This document shows positions 24,231-33,090 of a stretch of DNA of 47,937 nucleotides, piece after piece. The stretch comes from Clostridia bacterium. GTDB lineage: Bacteria; Bacillota; Clostridia; Christensenellales; Aristaeellaceae. The position numbers and the translations under genes were made by a program. The stretch lies in the NCBI GenBank assembly GCA_030536295.1, contig JAUNQH010000011.1, positions 1 through 47,937 of the forward strand. Reading direction: 5' to 3'. The notes under the pieces are model-generated. The model ran no database searches, was not told the origin of the DNA, and saw nothing but the letters and a program-made list of their open reading frames with translations. The stretch's first letter is position 1. Each line of letters starts with the position of its first letter.

Positions 24231-25849
24231 AAAAGGATCAGGAATCTGAAAATTACTGGCAATCGAATACGGATATCCTGTCAGCGCTGCTGCTGGTGAT
24301 CATGCTGGTCGCGGTGGTGCTCATCCTGTACCTGATGGACTCACCGGCAGATATCAGGGGCGAGCTCACACCGACCCCCGCGTATTCGGCAGGGGGACTG
24401 TATACGCCCGCGCCCACGCCGGAGCATACCGGCCGGTATGATGACGACAGCGGCTACGGCGGCGGCGGGGACGAAACGCCCCAGCCCACGCTCACCATCA
24501 CACCGGAAGTGACCGTAACGCCCACGCCGACACCCACCGTGTATATGCCGGGCGGCGGCGGATTCGGCGATGAGGAGGATGAGGACAAGGTCGCCGTATA
24601 TGTGCTGATCACGGACAGCGAGACCGGCCGCGTCATTCCCGAGGCGGACATCGGCTTTGTGCTGTATGACGGAAACAGGGTGCGGCAGACGCTCAACACC
24701 TATTATCCGCAGCGGATCCGCTATACGGACTTCGTAACCACGGAGGACGGCGTGTTCTATCTGCCGGAAAAAGTACCCTCCGGTTCCTACAGTTTTGCCA
24801 ATCTGAACGCGCCCGCCGGCTATTACATCGCCGATGATCATATCTTCACGGCGGAGCATGATCATGACTGGCCGGAACCGAATGTCGTCAGGATCCCTTT
24901 CGATCCGATCAAGAGCACCGTCAGGATCAGCCTGACCGACCGGAACACCGGCATCGGGCTTGAAGGCTCTTCCTTCAGCATTATCGCCGCCGAAGATATA
25001 TTCACTTCCGACGGCACACTGCGCTGCCGTAAGGGCGAGATCGCCGATACCGTGGTCACCGGTGAGGACGGCCGCGGTGAAAGCATTTTGCTGTATCCCG
25101 GCTATTACGATGTTGTCATGGATGAGGCACCGCTTTACTATGCCGGCGGTCTGAGCGAAAAGAACGTGCGGATCAGCGGGGATGTGAACGGTCCTGTACC
25201 CGCGGACACGGCATTCAGCACCGTAAAAACAGCGGTCCTGCTCACTGTGCGCGACGAACTGTACGCGCAGCGTTTGCTGGAGGATGTACCTTTTGAAGTG
25301 CTTGCTTCCGGCAGTGCCGCCGTCAGTATGCTCTCAACGGATGCGAGCGGCCGGCTGCTGCTTACGGACCTTGATAAGGATTCCGTTTATCGTTTCACCC
25401 AGACCGGCGCGCCGGACGGTTATCTGTTTGATGATACGGAGCGCGCCTTCAGCGTGGATGAAAACGGTCTGATCGACGGCGAACCGGAATACATTCTGGA
25501 TATCACCAACCGGATGATCCGCGTATCCGTACAGACGCGGGACGCTGTCTTCGGCAATGAGATCAGCGGCGTCGCGATCGGGCTGTATGACATGAACGGA
25601 AATCAGATACGTCTGTGGACAAGCAGCGCGCTGGCTGAAAATGTGGAAAACCTGCCCGTCGGGCAGTACCGCCTGATCCTCAACGGTGAAAACGGCAGTG
25701 CGAAGACGATCACTGTGCGTGATACGGCGGACAGGCAGGACTTCAGCTACGGCATCTGGACGGCAACGGATATCAGCGTGATCGCCGGCGGAGCACTCGT
25801 ATTGATCCTGATCGCCGTGCTGCTGATCAGGCGCCGCGCGCGTAAATAA
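24227..25849 (+). CDS. MotB/TolR/ExbD-like N-terminus with Cna-B-like repeats, surface-exposed
   Basis: 540 residues. A short cytoplasmic tail is followed by one helix (17-37) whose entry reads 'WQSNTDILSALLLVIMLV', with Asp16 placed as the proton-carrying Asp of MotB, TolR, ExbD and ZorB. Then comes a Pro/Thr/Gly-rich linker (47-115). About four beta-sandwich units resembling Cna-B/SpaA domains follow (about 120-225, 230-320, 335-427 and 430-505; for example 'GYYIADDHIFTAEHDHDW' and 'TQTGAPDGYLFDDTERAF'). The end is a second helix (516-534) and a basic tail RRRARK. No OmpA-like peptidoglycan-binding domain is present. The 4-bp overlap with the MotA-like/EAL gene strongly suggests a two-protein complex. 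The stator assignment rests on a short motif and is inferred. Confidence 0.78.
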   Translation: MKKDQESENYWQSNTDILSALLLVIMLVAVVLILYLMDSPADIRGELTPTPAYSAGGLYTPAPTPEHTGRYDDDSGYGGGGDETPQPTLTITPEVTVTPTPTPTVYMPGGGGFGDEEDEDKVAVYVLITDSETGRVIPEADIGFVLYDGNRVRQTLNTYYPQRIRYTDFVTTEDGVFYLPEKVPSGSYSFANLNAPAGYYIADDHIFTAEHDHDWPEPNVVRIPFDPIKSTVRISLTDRNTGIGLEGSSFSIIAAEDIFTSDGTLRCRKGEIADTVVTGEDGRGESILLYPGYYDVVMDEAPLYYAGGLSEKNVRISGDVNGPVPADTAFSTVKTAVLLTVRDELYAQRLLEDVPFEVLASGSAAVSMLSTDASGRLLLTDLDKDSVYRFTQTGAPDGYLFDDTERAFSVDENGLIDGEPEYILDITNRMIRVSVQTRDAVFGNEISGVAIGLYDMNGNQIRLWTSSALAENVENLPVGQYRLILNGENGSAKTITVRDTADRQDFSYGIWTATDISVIAGGALVLILIAVLLIRRRARK

Positions 25850-25864
25850 CGGAGGTGTGGGAAC

Positions 25865-27238
25865 ATGAGCGAAAACAGCAGTATCCGCCTGCGTCTGGGC
25901 GATCTGATCCACGCGGTGATCAAAAACAAAAAAATGATCCTGCTGCTGACGCTTGCAGGGCTGCTCATCGGCGTTGTCATGAGCGGGCTCAGCTTTCTGC
26001 GCGGCGAACTGGCCAAGCAGTATCTGATCACCGCCTCCGCGGCCGTCAACAACCTTACGGAAAGCGGCCGCTATCCGACCACGGGGGCGGATTATCCCCG
26101 CAATGAGGATATGACCATGGCCACCGGCATGGTGGACAGCGTGATCTATGTGCTGAAAAGCGACCGGAATCTGAGCCGTGTCATTGAAAAGACCGGGCTG
26201 CTCGGGATCACCAACACGAATATCAGCTCAAACCTGACGCTCACACAATATGAGTCCACACGTATCATTGAAGCCTCGCTGTACTGGCGCAGCGCCGATG
26301 AGGGTGCTGAGATCCTGACCACAGTCTTCACCGAAGGCAATCAGGTGCTGCGCGACGTGCTTGGCACCGGCAATGTGACCATCATCAATGAACCGGCCGC
26401 CAAATATCTGATCGGCGGCAATCTGAACGCGAGCCTCTGGGTATACATGACGGTGATGGGCTTTATCCTGGGCGTGATGATCAGCGTGCTCCGGTATCTG
26501 ATCCAGCCGACGCTGACAAACGTGCGTGATGTGGATCAGCTGTTCGGTATTGAAACGCTGGCCGTGCTGCCCGATAACAAGACCTGGTTTGAACGCCGCG
26601 GGGAACTGCTCACGGAGAGCGCCGGCACGGACGCCATCTCGGCCGAGCTCACCGGTGCCGCGCATATTCTGCGCCACCGTCTGGGCAGCGGTGAACACAA
26701 ATGTGTTTACATCACCTCCGCCAATCACGAAGAAGGCAAGAGCGCCGTTGCAGCCAATCTGGCAGTCTCCCTTTCCGGGCTCGGTTACCGCGTGCTGCTG
26801 GTGGATTTCGACTTCCACAATCCTTCTTTGGGCAAGCTTTTCCTGGACAGCGTGGATTATGAGCATTCCTTCAATGCCCTTTATCATGGTGAGGTCACTG
26901 AAGCGGAAGCCGTGACCCCCGTGAACGGATATCTGGATCTGCTGCCGGCCATCGTGGAGCGGCGCGCTGTTGTGATGGATGACAATACGATCTCAGCCGT
27001 CAAGCGGCTCAGTGAGAATTATGACTATGTACTGATGGACACGCCTCCCGTCGGCATGGCGGCTGACGCCATGAGCCTGAATCAGCTGGCGGACAGCGTT
27101 GTCTTTGTCATCCGTTATGATGCCTCCCCCGTTTCTCTCATCCGTGACGCGCTGAACAAGCTGGATAAATCCGGCACCCGGGTGATCGGCTGTGTGATCA
27201 ACGGCGTAAAAGGAAAAAAAGAACGCAAAAAGGACTGA
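25865..27238 (+). CDS. Wzz-type chain-length regulator fused to BY-kinase
   Basis: 457 residues. Two membrane helices (about 25-43 and 198-218) flank an extracellular Wzz-like part. The cytoplasmic half is a bacterial tyrosine kinase: a P-loop variant 'TSANHEEGKSAVAANLA' near residue 293, Walker A' 'VLLVDFDFHNPSLG' near 310-323, and Walker B 'YVLMDTPPVG' near 388-397. Such proteins control polymer length and export in Wzx/Wzy systems. The C-terminus ends 'KGKKERKKD' with no tyrosine cluster, so the usual autophosphorylated tail is missing. Having Wzz and kinase in one chain is the proteobacterial layout; many Gram-positives split them. The start has GGAGG upstream and follows the Cna-B gene by 15 bp. 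Confidence 0.88.
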   Translation: MSENSSIRLRLGDLIHAVIKNKKMILLLTLAGLLIGVVMSGLSFLRGELAKQYLITASAAVNNLTESGRYPTTGADYPRNEDMTMATGMVDSVIYVLKSDRNLSRVIEKTGLLGITNTNISSNLTLTQYESTRIIEASLYWRSADEGAEILTTVFTEGNQVLRDVLGTGNVTIINEPAAKYLIGGNLNASLWVYMTVMGFILGVMISVLRYLIQPTLTNVRDVDQLFGIETLAVLPDNKTWFERRGELLTESAGTDAISAELTGAAHILRHRLGSGEHKCVYITSANHEEGKSAVAANLAVSLSGLGYRVLLVDFDFHNPSLGKLFLDSVDYEHSFNALYHGEVTEAEAVTPVNGYLDLLPAIVERRAVVMDDNTISAVKRLSENYDYVLMDTPPVGMAADAMSLNQLADSVVFVIRYDASPVSLIRDALNKLDKSGTRVIGCVINGVKGKKERKKD

Positions 27239-27264
27239 TCTGACGCTATCTGGAGGCTGAAAGC

Positions 27265-28551
27265 ATGACGGCACTGAGAGGGCAACGGGATAAATGGGTA
27301 TACCCTGCTGTTGTTTTTATCCTGCTGAACAGCTTCGGCTTTCCCGGCAACCTGACGCTGGTCTTCGGCGACGCGCTGGGCACGCTGATCGAATACGGCG
27401 CTTTCCTGCTGATGATCGCGATCATGCTGCTCACCAGCGCGGACAATATTGCGGACATTCTGGTACTGGACCTGAAAGCGAAATATACCCCTGTCTATCT
27501 GTTCACCGCGGTCCTTTTCTGTACTTCCATGATCATTACGCGCTTTTCCGGTACGGAGCTGATCACCTGCGTCCGGCTTACGGTCACGGTACTGTTCGCG
27601 CTGTGGGCATGTGAATATTTTTCCCTGCAGGAGATGCTGCGGCTTGTTTATATTACCCAGATCATTTTCATTGCCTTCAATCTGCTCTTCGTTACGGTCT
27701 TCCGCAGCTATGTATACCGTGAAAGCGCAGGCTACGCAAACGATTTTGTCGGTCTGTTCTCCGCGAAGAACGGCATCGGCAGCGAGCTTGCCTTCGGCAT
27801 TATGATGCAGCTGCTGCTCGGCAGGGAGTACCGGTTCGCGCAGGAAAGAGTCAGCCTTTCCTTCGTCATCGTGCTCACCGTACAGATCCTGCTGCTGGCG
27901 CTCACGCATAACTGGAGCTCGTTCATCTGCCTTGCGGTACCGGTCATCTGGCTTATACTGTATGACCGGCGTGGCGGCGCGGTCAGGCTTCCGCTCGGCT
28001 GGATCTACATCATCGGCAGCATCGGTTTCATCATTGTCGCGCTCACGGTGATCCCCATCTTCACGCCGCTGTTTGAAGCCATCGGCAAGGATGCCACGCT
28101 CACCGGGCGCATCCCGCTGTGGCGGCAGGCGCTGAAGGTCCTGCGCGGCAAATACCTGCTGACCGGATACGGCTACGGCATGTTCTGGCGCAATCCTTCC
28201 GCGGTGAAGCTGCTGCACAGCGGTTTTGACGAGTATTCATTCATGGCGCAGCAGATGTCCGGCGCGCATAACGTGCTCATTGAAATGCTGCTGAACTCCG
28301 GCATTCTCGGGATCGGCGCTTTTTTCGCGGCCATGATCGCCTGCATGAAGCGGCCCCGTGAGCTGGAAGAAAAGAACTATGTTTTCTGCGCCTGCTTTGT
28401 GCTGCTGTTCATGATCTATGGTTTTACGGAGCGTTCATTCGGAACACATGAATTCCTGACCCTGTTCCTTTTCTATACAATGGGACTCGCGTGCAGCAAA
28501 GCCCCCCTGACCGGAAACCGTATCACCGGTCAGCGGCCGCGGAAAGGATGA
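27265..28551 (+). CDS. O-antigen polymerase/ligase-like membrane protein (Wzy)
   Basis: 428 residues with about ten or eleven transmembrane helices and a basic cytoplasmic tail. The helices and the outer loop between about 270 and 330 ('TGRIPLWRQALKVLRGKYLLTGYGYGMFW', then 'GAHNVLIEMLLNSGILGIG') match the Wzy/WaaL O-antigen ligase superfamily. It probably polymerises lipid-linked repeat units on the outer face. 'GGAGG' lies 8 nt before the ATG at 27265. The stop at 28549-28551 overlaps the start of the flippase gene. Polymerase rather than ligase is inferred from its place between Wzz and Wzx. Confidence 0.85.
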   Translation: MTALRGQRDKWVYPAVVFILLNSFGFPGNLTLVFGDALGTLIEYGAFLLMIAIMLLTSADNIADILVLDLKAKYTPVYLFTAVLFCTSMIITRFSGTELITCVRLTVTVLFALWACEYFSLQEMLRLVYITQIIFIAFNLLFVTVFRSYVYRESAGYANDFVGLFSAKNGIGSELAFGIMMQLLLGREYRFAQERVSLSFVIVLTVQILLLALTHNWSSFICLAVPVIWLILYDRRGGAVRLPLGWIYIIGSIGFIIVALTVIPIFTPLFEAIGKDATLTGRIPLWRQALKVLRGKYLLTGYGYGMFWRNPSAVKLLHSGFDEYSFMAQQMSGAHNVLIEMLLNSGILGIGAFFAAMIACMKRPRELEEKNYVFCACFVLLFMIYGFTERSFGTHEFLTLFLFYTMGLACSKAPLTGNRITGQRPRKG

Positions 28552-30092
28552 AAATGAAGACCGGGGCAAACAAGTATCTGCGCCTGATGCGCACCATCGG
28601 CATTACGGGAGTCGCTTTCGTCATCAACTACCTGATCTCCCTGTTCCTCACGCCGTATATCACGGAGCATGTGGGCACCGAGGCCTACGGCTTTGTCACG
28701 CTGGCCAAAAACATCGCCCAGTACGCCACCATCGCGACCCTCGCCCTCAATTCCTATGCCGCGAGGCACATTGCCGTGGAATATCACCGCGGTGATATGG
28801 AAAAAGCCAATATCTACTTCAGCTCCACATTCTTCGGCGATGCGGCGCTGGGGCTGATCGTTTTTGCAGCGGCTGCTGTCGGTATCGTATTTCTGGACAG
28901 GATCTTTACCATTCCGCCGGAGATCGTGCCTGATGTCCGGCTGCTGTTTTTGCTGGTATTCATCAAGTTTCTCGCGGTCACGGTGTTCACTGCGGCCGAA
29001 TCCGGCGCGGCTATCGCGGACAGGCTGGATACCGCCGGCGTGTTCAAGCTGATCAGCTATATCACGGAAGCCGCGGTGCTGCTCGTCACATACCGCATGT
29101 TCAGGGCGCGCGTATATTTTGTGGGCATCGGTCTGCTGGCGGCGTCCCTGGTGATCATCGCGGGCAATGTGATGATCTGCCGCAAATATACGCCCGGGTT
29201 GAAGGTCAGCCGCAAAAACTATCGTTTTTCCGCGGTCCGTAAGCTCGTCGGCGACGGGATCTGGAATACGGTCAACGATCTCGGCGCCATGCTGCATTCC
29301 GGGCTTGACCTTGTGATATGCAACTGGATGCTCACACCCCTGTGCATGGGGCAGCTGTCCATCGCGAAGGATATAGACCTGATCTTCCACAGCCTTTATC
29401 AGCTTGTGGGAAACGCGTTTCATCCCATGCTGCTGAAGTCCTACGCGGACGGAGACAAGGAAAAGCTGCTGTCCCAGCTGAAGCTGAGCATGAAGCTTTC
29501 CGGCTGTCTGTCCAACCTGGCATTCGCCGGATTCGCGGCTTTGGGCACCGCTTATTTCACGCTGTGGATCCCCAACCAGGACACGGACCTGATCTACCGG
29601 CTTACGCTGATCACAGTGCTCACCAGCGTGGCCAGCGGTCCGATGACCCCCCTCTACTATATCTATACGCTCACCGTAAAGCAGAAGTTCCCGTGCATCG
29701 TAACGATCATCACCGGGCTGATGAACGTGGGCGGTATGTATCTGCTGATCCGGTTCACGGATCTCGGCGTGTGGGCTGTTGTCTGGACCACGGTGGTGCT
29801 TGTCGGCTTTATCAATTATGTGAGCAATCCGTTGTATATGGCGCATGTGCTGGATGTGCCGAAGAGCACCTTCTATCCGGGCATCGTGCGCAACGTGCTG
29901 TCCTGCGGGGCAATGACACTGCTGTTTTTCGCGCTGAGCAGGCTGTATATGCCCGGAAGCTGGATCGCGCTTTTCCTGTGCGCCGGTGTTTACGCGCTGC
30001 TCGGCATATTGGTGCACTTTGCCGTCTGCCTGTCACGGGAGGAGCGTACACTGCTGACAGATAAGCTGCGGAAGCGCCGCGGCGCGCGGTAA
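28548..30092 (+). CDS. Polysaccharide flippase (Wzx, MOP superfamily)
   Basis: 514 residues with about twelve to fourteen transmembrane helices. The N-terminus 'GVAFVINYLISLFLTPYITEHVG.EAYGFVTLA' is typical of lipid-linked oligosaccharide flippases. It should move undecaprenyl-linked repeat units across the membrane for Wzy. The ATG at 28548 overlaps the Wzy stop (ATGA). A second ATG at 28554, better spaced from GGAAAGGA, would shorten it by two residues and is equally possible. The open frame extends to 28491 inside wzy, but that part is read from the other gene. Confidence 0.88.
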   Translation: MKMKTGANKYLRLMRTIGITGVAFVINYLISLFLTPYITEHVGTEAYGFVTLAKNIAQYATIATLALNSYAARHIAVEYHRGDMEKANIYFSSTFFGDAALGLIVFAAAAVGIVFLDRIFTIPPEIVPDVRLLFLLVFIKFLAVTVFTAAESGAAIADRLDTAGVFKLISYITEAAVLLVTYRMFRARVYFVGIGLLAASLVIIAGNVMICRKYTPGLKVSRKNYRFSAVRKLVGDGIWNTVNDLGAMLHSGLDLVICNWMLTPLCMGQLSIAKDIDLIFHSLYQLVGNAFHPMLLKSYADGDKEKLLSQLKLSMKLSGCLSNLAFAGFAALGTAYFTLWIPNQDTDLIYRLTLITVLTSVASGPMTPLYYIYTLTVKQKFPCIVTIITGLMNVGGMYLLIRFTDLGVWAVVWTTVVLVGFINYVSNPLYMAHVLDVPKSTFYPGIVRNVLSCGAMTLLFFALSRLYMPGSWIALFLCAGVYALLGILVHFAVCLSREERTLLTDKLRKRRGAR

Positions 30093-30124
30093 ACATGAAT
30101 ACGGAAAACCGGGAGGGTTCGCGC

Positions 30125-31243
30125 ATGAAGCTTGGCATACTGGTCACGATCATCAGCGGTTTCGGCAAAAAGGGGTTCTATCACAGTCAGGAGATCGGTC
30201 TCGGGAAAGCGCTGGCCGCGAAGGGGCATGATGTCACCGTATACAAATGTCTTGCCCGTGACAAGCATGAAGATGACACGGAAGTCAGTGCGCGTCTGCG
30301 TGTGCGCTACTTCCCCATTCCGGCCGTCGGCGTGCACGGGCTGTTCGATCCGGCGCTGCTGGACAGGGATCTGGACGGTCTGCTCGTTTTCAGCGATACG
30401 CAGATCTTTCTCCCGCGTGTATACCGCTGGTGTGTAAAGAACAAGGTCGCTTTCGTGCCGTATGTCGGCATCGCCCACAGCGCGTGGAAAAAGAAAGTGA
30501 TGGACCTGCTGTTCCGCGCGGGCACACTGCGCGTCTACCGCAAGCTTCCGGTGATCGCCAAGTCTCCGGCCGTAAAGGATGAGCTGCGCGCGCTGGGGGT
30601 AGAGCGGTGCGAGGTGGCGCCTGTCGGTCTGGATGAAACGGAGCTGAAAACGGACTATGCTTCCTGTGACCGTGAAGCGCTGCGCCGTGAAATGGGTTAC
30701 GGGCCCGATGACGTCGTCATCGGCTTTGTCGGCCGGCTGAAGGTCGAAAAACAGCCGGAGGAGATGATCGACCTGTTCGGCAGGATCAAGGACCGCAAGC
30801 CGTTCCGTCTGCTGATGGTCGGCGAAGGCTATCTGAAGGAGAAGATCGAGGAAAAGATCACCGCCTCCGGGCTTACGGACCGGGTGCGGCTCATTGAGCG
30901 TGTGCCATATGAAGACATGTGGAAGATCCACGTTGTGTGCGATTACTTTGTCAATCTCTGCACGCGCGAGATCTTCGGCATGGCGCTGCTGGAAAGCGTG
31001 TATTACCGTTCCTCCGCCGCGGCGCTGCACGCGCCGGGGCCGGATGTGATCCTGAAGGATCTGCCCGGGCATGCCCTGTGCGGCAGCATGGAAGAGATCG
31101 AAGAGCGGCTCTGCGGGCAATATCCGGATGATGCCGCGCTGGCATACAGTTCGGAGGAACTGCTGCGCCGATTCTCCTGGAATATCGCCGCCGGTCTTTT
31201 CATCGACATCACCGAAGGAAAGGAGGCCGGCACGTCATGCTGA
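30125..31243 (+). CDS. Glycosyltransferase family 4
   Basis: 372 residues, GT-B fold. The N-terminal domain starts 'MKLGILVTIISGFGKKGFYHSQEIGLGKALAAKGHDVTVY'. The C-terminal nucleotide-sugar domain has 'VIGFVGRLKVEKQPEEMIDLF', 'LMVGEGYLKE' and the EX7E motif 'REIFGMALLESVYYRS'. It should add a sugar to the growing lipid-linked repeat unit at the cytoplasmic face. I use the ATG at 30125, preceded by GGGAGGG; a frame start at 30095 lacks a ribosome site. It overlaps the deacetylase gene by 7 bp. Donor and acceptor are unknown. Confidence 0.88.
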   Translation: MKLGILVTIISGFGKKGFYHSQEIGLGKALAAKGHDVTVYKCLARDKHEDDTEVSARLRVRYFPIPAVGVHGLFDPALLDRDLDGLLVFSDTQIFLPRVYRWCVKNKVAFVPYVGIAHSAWKKKVMDLLFRAGTLRVYRKLPVIAKSPAVKDELRALGVERCEVAPVGLDETELKTDYASCDREALRREMGYGPDDVVIGFVGRLKVEKQPEEMIDLFGRIKDRKPFRLLMVGEGYLKEKIEEKITASGLTDRVRLIERVPYEDMWKIHVVCDYFVNLCTREIFGMALLESVYYRSSAAALHAPGPDVILKDLPGHALCGSMEEIEERLCGQYPDDAALAYSSEELLRRFSWNIAAGLFIDITEGKEAGTSC

Positions 31244-31923
31244 AGACCGTTGCCAAAAAGGCGTTTCTGAACGCGCTGTTCCTGCTCCCGCACAACAATA
31301 TCTATTCCTTTCACTGCATCTGCGATGATGAGACCGAGCGCCGGCTGACGGGCAGAAGCTTTGACACGCAGGCCTTTTACAGCTTTGTGAAACAGCACGG
31401 TCCCTATCTGCCGCTGGATGCGCTGTGCGCGGAAGCCGCGCTTTGCGGCAAAGCCGCCCTCACCTTTGATGACGGTCTGCGGGACGTGTTTGATGTGGCG
31501 TATCCCTTTCTGAAGAAAGAAGGGATCCCGTTCACTGCCTTTGTGCTGAGCGGAAAGCTCGGTCAGCCCGGTTATCTCACGGCGGAACAGCTGCAGATCC
31601 TGGCGGATGACCCGCTGGTCACCATCGGCAGCCACGGCGTCTCCCACGCGCACCTGTCCCGGCTGGATGAAGAGACGCAGAAGGCGGAGCTGGAGACTTC
31701 AAAGGCGGAGCTGGAAGATCTGCTGCGTCAGCCGGTGAAGTATTTCGCCTATCCCTTCGGCGATTTCAATGAAACAACGCTCCGGCTGATAAAGGGTGCC
31801 GGCTATGAAGCCGCCTTCGCGGTGGAAGGCAGGCCGCTGACCCGCCGCGGTCAGGGCGCGCCTTACAGGATCCCCCGCCTTTCCATCGCGGATAACACGC
31901 TCGCGTTCTATAGCCGTTCATGA
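31237..31923 (+). CDS. Polysaccharide deacetylase (CE4, NodB-like)
   Basis: 228 residues. The NodB homology motifs are present: 'LTFDDGLRD' (catalytic and metal Asp pair), 'IGSHGVSHAHLSRL' (the two metal His, as H-x3-H) and 'FAYPFGDFNE'. Enzymes of this family remove N- or O-acetyl groups from sugars. There is no signal peptide, so it would act in the cytoplasm on a lipid-linked or nucleotide-linked intermediate rather than on the finished polymer. Deacetylated amino sugars would make the polymer partly cationic, as in PNAG modification by PgaB/IcaB. The substrate is inferred from context only. The gene starts within the end of the GT4 gene. Confidence 0.87.
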   Translation: MLKTVAKKAFLNALFLLPHNNIYSFHCICDDETERRLTGRSFDTQAFYSFVKQHGPYLPLDALCAEAALCGKAALTFDDGLRDVFDVAYPFLKKEGIPFTAFVLSGKLGQPGYLTAEQLQILADDPLVTIGSHGVSHAHLSRLDEETQKAELETSKAELEDLLRQPVKYFAYPFGDFNETTLRLIKGAGYEAAFAVEGRPLTRRGQGAPYRIPRLSIADNTLAFYSRS

Positions 31924-31951
31924 CCACACGCTTACCGATGAGGAGAATGAA

Positions 31952-32632
31952 ATGCAGGTCTTTCTGATCTTTTGTCTGCTCGTGTCCGCGGCGGTATATG
32001 CCGCGCGCCGGGTCTGTGATACCTACAGGAAAGATGTCCCGTTCAGCCGGGCGCTGCTGATATGCGCCGTTTGCACGGCTGCCGTCGGCATTCCCGCCGT
32101 GCTTCTCGTATCCGCGGCCCGCCGGGTGGATGATATGCTCCTGTTTCTGGTCGTAGCCACATTCGCCGGCGCCGTATGGGTCTCCGCTTCATGGTTCGGG
32201 TCAAACCGCGGCAGAGCCCCGAAGCTGTGGCTGTGGCTGATGATCCTGTACCTGGCCGTTCTGTTCGTTGTGACCCTGTTCCGTACCGGAGATGATATCC
32301 ACACAGAGGTGATCTTTTCCCTGAAGAAATTCAGGAAGCTGTTTACGGAAGGGTCACCCGAGGGCGTGATCCATGTGGTGCTGAACATCGCCATGCTGGC
32401 GCCCTTCGGTTTCCTGCTGTGCGCCGTGAACGGCGGACCGATCCATCCCGCATATGTTTTTTCCGGCGGTCTGTGGATCAGCAGCCTGATCGAAAGCATA
32501 CAGTATCTCTTCGCGCTGGGCGAATGCGACCTGGAGGATGTGCTCGGCAATGTCATCGGTGCTTTGCTCGGGCTTGTATTTTACAAGATCCTGATACGCT
32601 ATACGGAAAGGAGCGCGGAAAAGAATTCATGA
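31952..32632 (+). CDS. VanZ-like membrane protein
   Basis: 226 residues with about six transmembrane helices. The VanZ-like signature is in the second half: 'LNIAMLAPFGFLLC' then 'SSLIESIQYLFALGECDLEDVLGNVIGALLG'. VanZ gives low-level teicoplanin resistance in enterococci and its biochemical activity is unclear; VanZ-like proteins often occur in cell-envelope polysaccharide clusters. Here it lies inside the operon, 28 bp after the deacetylase gene, and its stop overlaps the pssD start (ATGA). A role in envelope or lipid-carrier metabolism is inferred from that position. Confidence 0.82.
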   Translation: MQVFLIFCLLVSAAVYAARRVCDTYRKDVPFSRALLICAVCTAAVGIPAVLLVSAARRVDDMLLFLVVATFAGAVWVSASWFGSNRGRAPKLWLWLMILYLAVLFVVTLFRTGDDIHTEVIFSLKKFRKLFTEGSPEGVIHVVLNIAMLAPFGFLLCAVNGGPIHPAYVFSGGLWISSLIESIQYLFALGECDLEDVLGNVIGALLGLVFYKILIRYTERSAEKNS

Positions 32633-33090
32633 AAAAGATCGCGCTGATCGCTTCATCGGGCGGACATCTGGAGCAGCTGATGATGCTGCGTCCGCTCTCG
32701 GAAAAATTCGATACTTTCACCGTAACGGAGAAAACAGGCTACAGCGCCGGTGATACGGGAAACAGGGTGTATTACCTGAAGCAGGTCAACCGGCGGGAAT
32801 GGAAGTTTATTCCGCTGATGCTCATCAATACTTTTCTTTCCCTGCGGATCCTGCTCCGTGAAAGACCGGACGCGGTCATCTGCACGGGCGCGCTGGCCAC
32901 GGTGCCGTTCTGTCTCCTTGCCAAACGCGTTTTCCGTAAAAAGCTGATCTTTATCGAATCCTTTGCGAAGGTGACGGACGGAACGATCACCGGCAAACTC
33001 ATGTACAAGCATGCCGATCAGTTCATCGTGCAGTGGGAAAGCATGCTGAAGGTCTATCCGAAGGCGAAATATCTGGGAGGGATCTACTGA
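32629..33090 (+). CDS. pssD: Alg14-like glycosyltransferase subunit (PssD)
   Basis: 153 residues. It matches the Alg14/PssD/Cps14F family, the membrane-associated acceptor-binding half of a two-part GT-B glycosyltransferase. 'LIASSGGHLEQLMML' at the N-terminus is the family signature. 'RPDAVICTGALATVPFCLLAKRVFRKKLIFIESFAKV' is the second conserved block. The ATG at 32629 overlaps the VanZ stop; an upstream-extended frame from 32419 is only the shadow of the VanZ gene. The catalytic partner PssE follows with a one-base overlap (TGATG), so the two are co-translated. Confidence 0.9.
   Translation: MKKIALIASSGGHLEQLMMLRPLSEKFDTFTVTEKTGYSAGDTGNRVYYLKQVNRREWKFIPLMLINTFLSLRILLRERPDAVICTGALATVPFCLLAKRVFRKKLIFIESFAKVTDGTITGKLMYKHADQFIVQWESMLKVYPKAKYLGGIY

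Noticed and set aside
28530..30017. 495-residue open frame opposite the flippase gene
   Set aside because: The composition is rich in His, Gln and Arg, as expected for a shadow of a GC-rich membrane protein gene.
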